DNA from: Selaginella tamariscina
Taxonomy: Eukaryota; Streptophyta; Lycopodiopsida; Selaginellales; Selaginellaceae
Length of the DNA stretch: 64,000 nt
Assembly (NCBI GenBank): GCA_003024785.1
Contig: PUQB01000823.1
Span: 1-64,000, forward strand
Direction of reading: 5' to 3'
In this document: positions 61,745 through 64,000 of the stretch, one piece after another
Numbering within the stretch: position 1 is the first letter of the stretch
Layout of the letters: each line of letters opens with the position of its first letter
Translations under genes and position numbers: made by a program
Notes under the pieces: generated by a model
What the model was told of the DNA's origin: nothing
Seen by the model: the letters and a program-made list of their open reading frames with translations, nothing else
The model's database searches: none

Positions 61745-64000
61745 ATGTCAACTTTGTAAAGTTAGAAATCCTAAACTAGGTGGGGTGCAATACTCTAGAA
61801 TAGGATATGAGCAGCATTTGGTTGCACGGATGTTAAAAGAAAAATACTTCACAAGTAGCGGGTTCCTTATAACAAAAAAACACAGGTTCCATTTACAACG
61901 AAGAAACACAAGAAACATTGCCAAATACATGGGAGAATGAAATAAATGATGGCATGCATGTTGAGGTGTTTATGGAGCCATTGCCACAACAAACTATAGT
62001 ACAAATTCCATTTGATAATCCAGACTTTGATACAGTTGCATCATAGAAAGGATTGCTGACGTGAATGATGCTATTTTATTCTCTATTTTGACCTTTACAA
62101 GTCTATTTGAACAACACATAGCATCTGAAGCATTAGCTAATGAAGTCTACAAGCTGCTTTTCAACGAAGATGGACTTGCATCAAAGATAGCTTCGTTAAA
62201 CAACTAGTCAAGGAAGTTGAATGGCCATAAGGTTCCAACTAGCGTGAAGACTATGAAATGCTTTTGCCGAGACTTGGGAGCTTCAAAGGTTGACAAATAT
62301 GCAATGTGCTACCATAAGGATGATAAGCCATATATATTTCCAAAAATTAAAGATGATGGTGTCATGTGCTTCATGTTTAAAATCTATAAGGATGCAAAGC
62401 AGTTCATGTACATCCCTCTTGTAGCTAGGCTTCATATGCTAGTGTCAACAAGAATAGTAGCTTGGAGTTTCTGCAGCCATGGTGAGAGAGAAAGGAGAAA
62501 ACATATGCATGAACAACCTTAAAAAATGCAAGAGTTTTGGCACGGTATCAAGTGTCATGAGTATCAATTGCTTTTCACTGCATGTGCACAAAACTTCCAC
62601 AACAATGTCCCACCCGCAAGACAATGTTCCATTGCTAGCCAACTAAACACAACGTTGTTGCTACACATTCAGAGAATGAAAGCATGACTTGCTTTGTTTG
62701 TGGTAACGTTTTTATGTACTCTAGGGCATACGTAGGGTGATCCCAGAAACCTTGCCGTGATCATTCATTCCGACAAGTTTTAGGCCACAAGTATGAGAAC
62801 AAGGAGCACCATGTCTTTGAACATTTAGGTGGTAAACAGTGATAAGAACGCTATTACATAGGTTAAACACATGGTTCTACTAGCTATGTTGTTTACAATT
62901 AAAGATCTTCTAGATGGTCTTGACAAGTACGATCTTTATCTACAGCTTCTAGTTGCAAAGCTGAACAATTTGTTTGTCAAAGAAACTCCAATTCAGTATG
63001 CAATTGACGTCCCAATTTGAAACTTGATAGATCTTTCAACTTACCTGGTTTGAAACTTGATAGATCTTTCAACTTACCTGGTTTGAAACTTGATAGATCT
63101 TTCAACTTACCTGTATTGACACTTGCTGTTGTTGGAGACCATCCGGATCAATGTGATATTACAAAACTGTCACAAGATACATTTTCACTTTCCAAACTTT
63201 TCTTTTTTTAATCTTATACAATAGGTGGACTGCTATCTTGCTGATATTATCATGTACATTGTGAAAATGGAAGTAAGTTTGAGGATGTGTGGTTAAAGAC
63301 TAGAGAACCAAATTCTTTGCACTCAAGCTGATTATGAAAGATGTCTACAAAAAAGGAACAAAGGAGAAGAGACACAAAGAGAGACAGGTGTACATGGATC
63401 AATAAATTATATGGTTTGGTCACTACACATACTTTCAAGATTGTTGGTGATGTTACTATAGACATAATGCATCACTTAACTTTGGAAGTTCTAAAGAAGG
63501 CACATGAAAGTTCTTGGGAAGAGATCTCTACACAAACTTCCAAAAGAATTTTAACAACTAGGTTGGAGACTGCTTTGGAGCATAGAACACCTTACCTCCA
63601 TTAGAAACATGCTCCTAAAAATCCTACATGCAGACCATGTAAGTGGAAAGGAGATGAACACCAGACTTTCAGAGTTATCTACAACCTCTATGTTTTAGAA
63701 GGACTTGTAGGTGTTGTTAGCCATAACAAAATTATTCTATGATTACAGTAGAACTCATGACTGGAATGAAGAAACAATGTCACTTGCAAGGACTCTTCTT
63801 CTTTCATGGCATGTTAGATCAAACATTGCTTTTGAAACAACAATCTGTTGTTCAACATATGGTTGGCGCAATCTAGATGTTGAGCGGTTTGGTCATCATG
63901 ACTTGTTATTTTGCTACCGATTTGAATGCTTCTTTACTATAGTGAATTGTATTTGCACAAACCAAAAAGAAATGGAAATATCCTTCACTAGAGCATTACA
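61745..64000 (+). pseudogene. Second CACTA/tnp2-like transposase gene, decayed, cut by window end
   Basis: Carries the same N-terminal domain as the left element: ICKCQLCKVRNPKLGGVQYS followed by RIGYEQHL (61738-61830), that is CxCxxC...YSR.G...HL. Later segments are VFMEPLPQQTIVQIPFDNPD, LFEQHIASEALANEVYKLLF, KTMKCFCRDLGASKVDKYAM and CYHKDDKPYIF (62245-62340). Then CFMFKIYKDAKQFMYIPLVA with RLHML corresponds to CPTCGADIKKA...YIPLAARIQ of the left element. Near the edge are THDWNEETMSLARTLLLSWH and a segment ending EMEISFTRAL, matching NNIEMEMTFTKTHL of the left element. Stops and shifts occur throughout. The gene is a relative, not a recent copy, of the 0.9-4.7 kb gene. Confidence 0.55.
63016..63113 (+). 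repeat. Three tandem 33-bp units inside the CACTA-like gene
   Basis: Units start at 63016, 63049 and 63082 and encode three copies of an 11-residue repeat (LKLDRSFNLPG) in an open frame. Because 33 is a multiple of three the frame is kept. The units are identical except at the end of the third, so the expansion is recent compared with the decay of the gene. Confidence 0.9.

Overview
The window looks like a gene-poor, AT-rich, repeat-packed stretch of a land-plant nuclear genome, possibly a seed-free plant. The evidence is plant-type LTR retrotransposons, tnp2-like (CACTA) transposon genes, RING-H2 genes, telobox-like AAACCCTAA words, and no operons or ribosome binding sites. Introns that I can place inside coding remnants are very short (about 51-67 bp, GT-AG). 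I cannot name the species. Almost every coding region is broken by frameshifts or stops. No tRNA or rRNA gene was found.

Layout. 1-600: a possible small minus-strand exon of unknown function. 0.9-4.7 kb: a decayed plus-strand CACTA/tnp2-like transposase gene with several short introns. 5.3-28.3 kb: a nest of segmental duplications carrying four RING-H2 E3-ligase-like remnants (6.9, 13.7, 18.0 and 21.0 kb), each with a recognisable TATA region. The block at 5.3-10.9 kb recurs at 19.06-25.5 kb, and one sub-block is present four times. 28.4-30.1 kb: a minus-strand Ty3/gypsy reverse transcriptase-RNase H relic. 30.45-30.75 kb: a fold-back element. 31.7-42.1 kb: a large minus-strand LTR element (1.6-kb LTR, tRNA-Met-like primer site, truncated partner LTR). 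A second, 4.9-kb Ty3-type element is nested in it, with LTR, gag-like region and retropepsin but no reverse transcriptase.

42.1-46.1 kb: the most unusual coding locus, with a ParB/sulfiredoxin-like segment, a DNA-methyltransferase-like segment and an FCP1-type (HAD) phosphatase segment in succession on the plus strand. All are frameshifted and interrupted by 51-57 bp introns. 47.35-48.67 kb: an inverted LTR fragment of the 31.7-kb family.

49.5-54.45 kb: two arrays of a degenerate 18-bp palindrome, GGCGGGATTAATCCCGCC (about 19 and 16 copies, roughly every 44 bp). They flank 3.3 kb of microsatellites and longer AT-rich tandem repeats. One further near-copy of the palindrome lies inside an intron of the ParB/methyltransferase locus. 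54.6-57.7 kb: a transposase-like gene resembling the DUF7869 group, directly beside the second array. 58.9-61.1 kb: a possible multi-exon minus-strand gene of unknown function. 61.7-64.0 kb: a second CACTA/tnp2-like gene running off the window.

The best candidates for something undescribed are the paired palindrome arrays and the ParB-methyltransferase-phosphatase locus that carries a copy of the palindrome in an intron.
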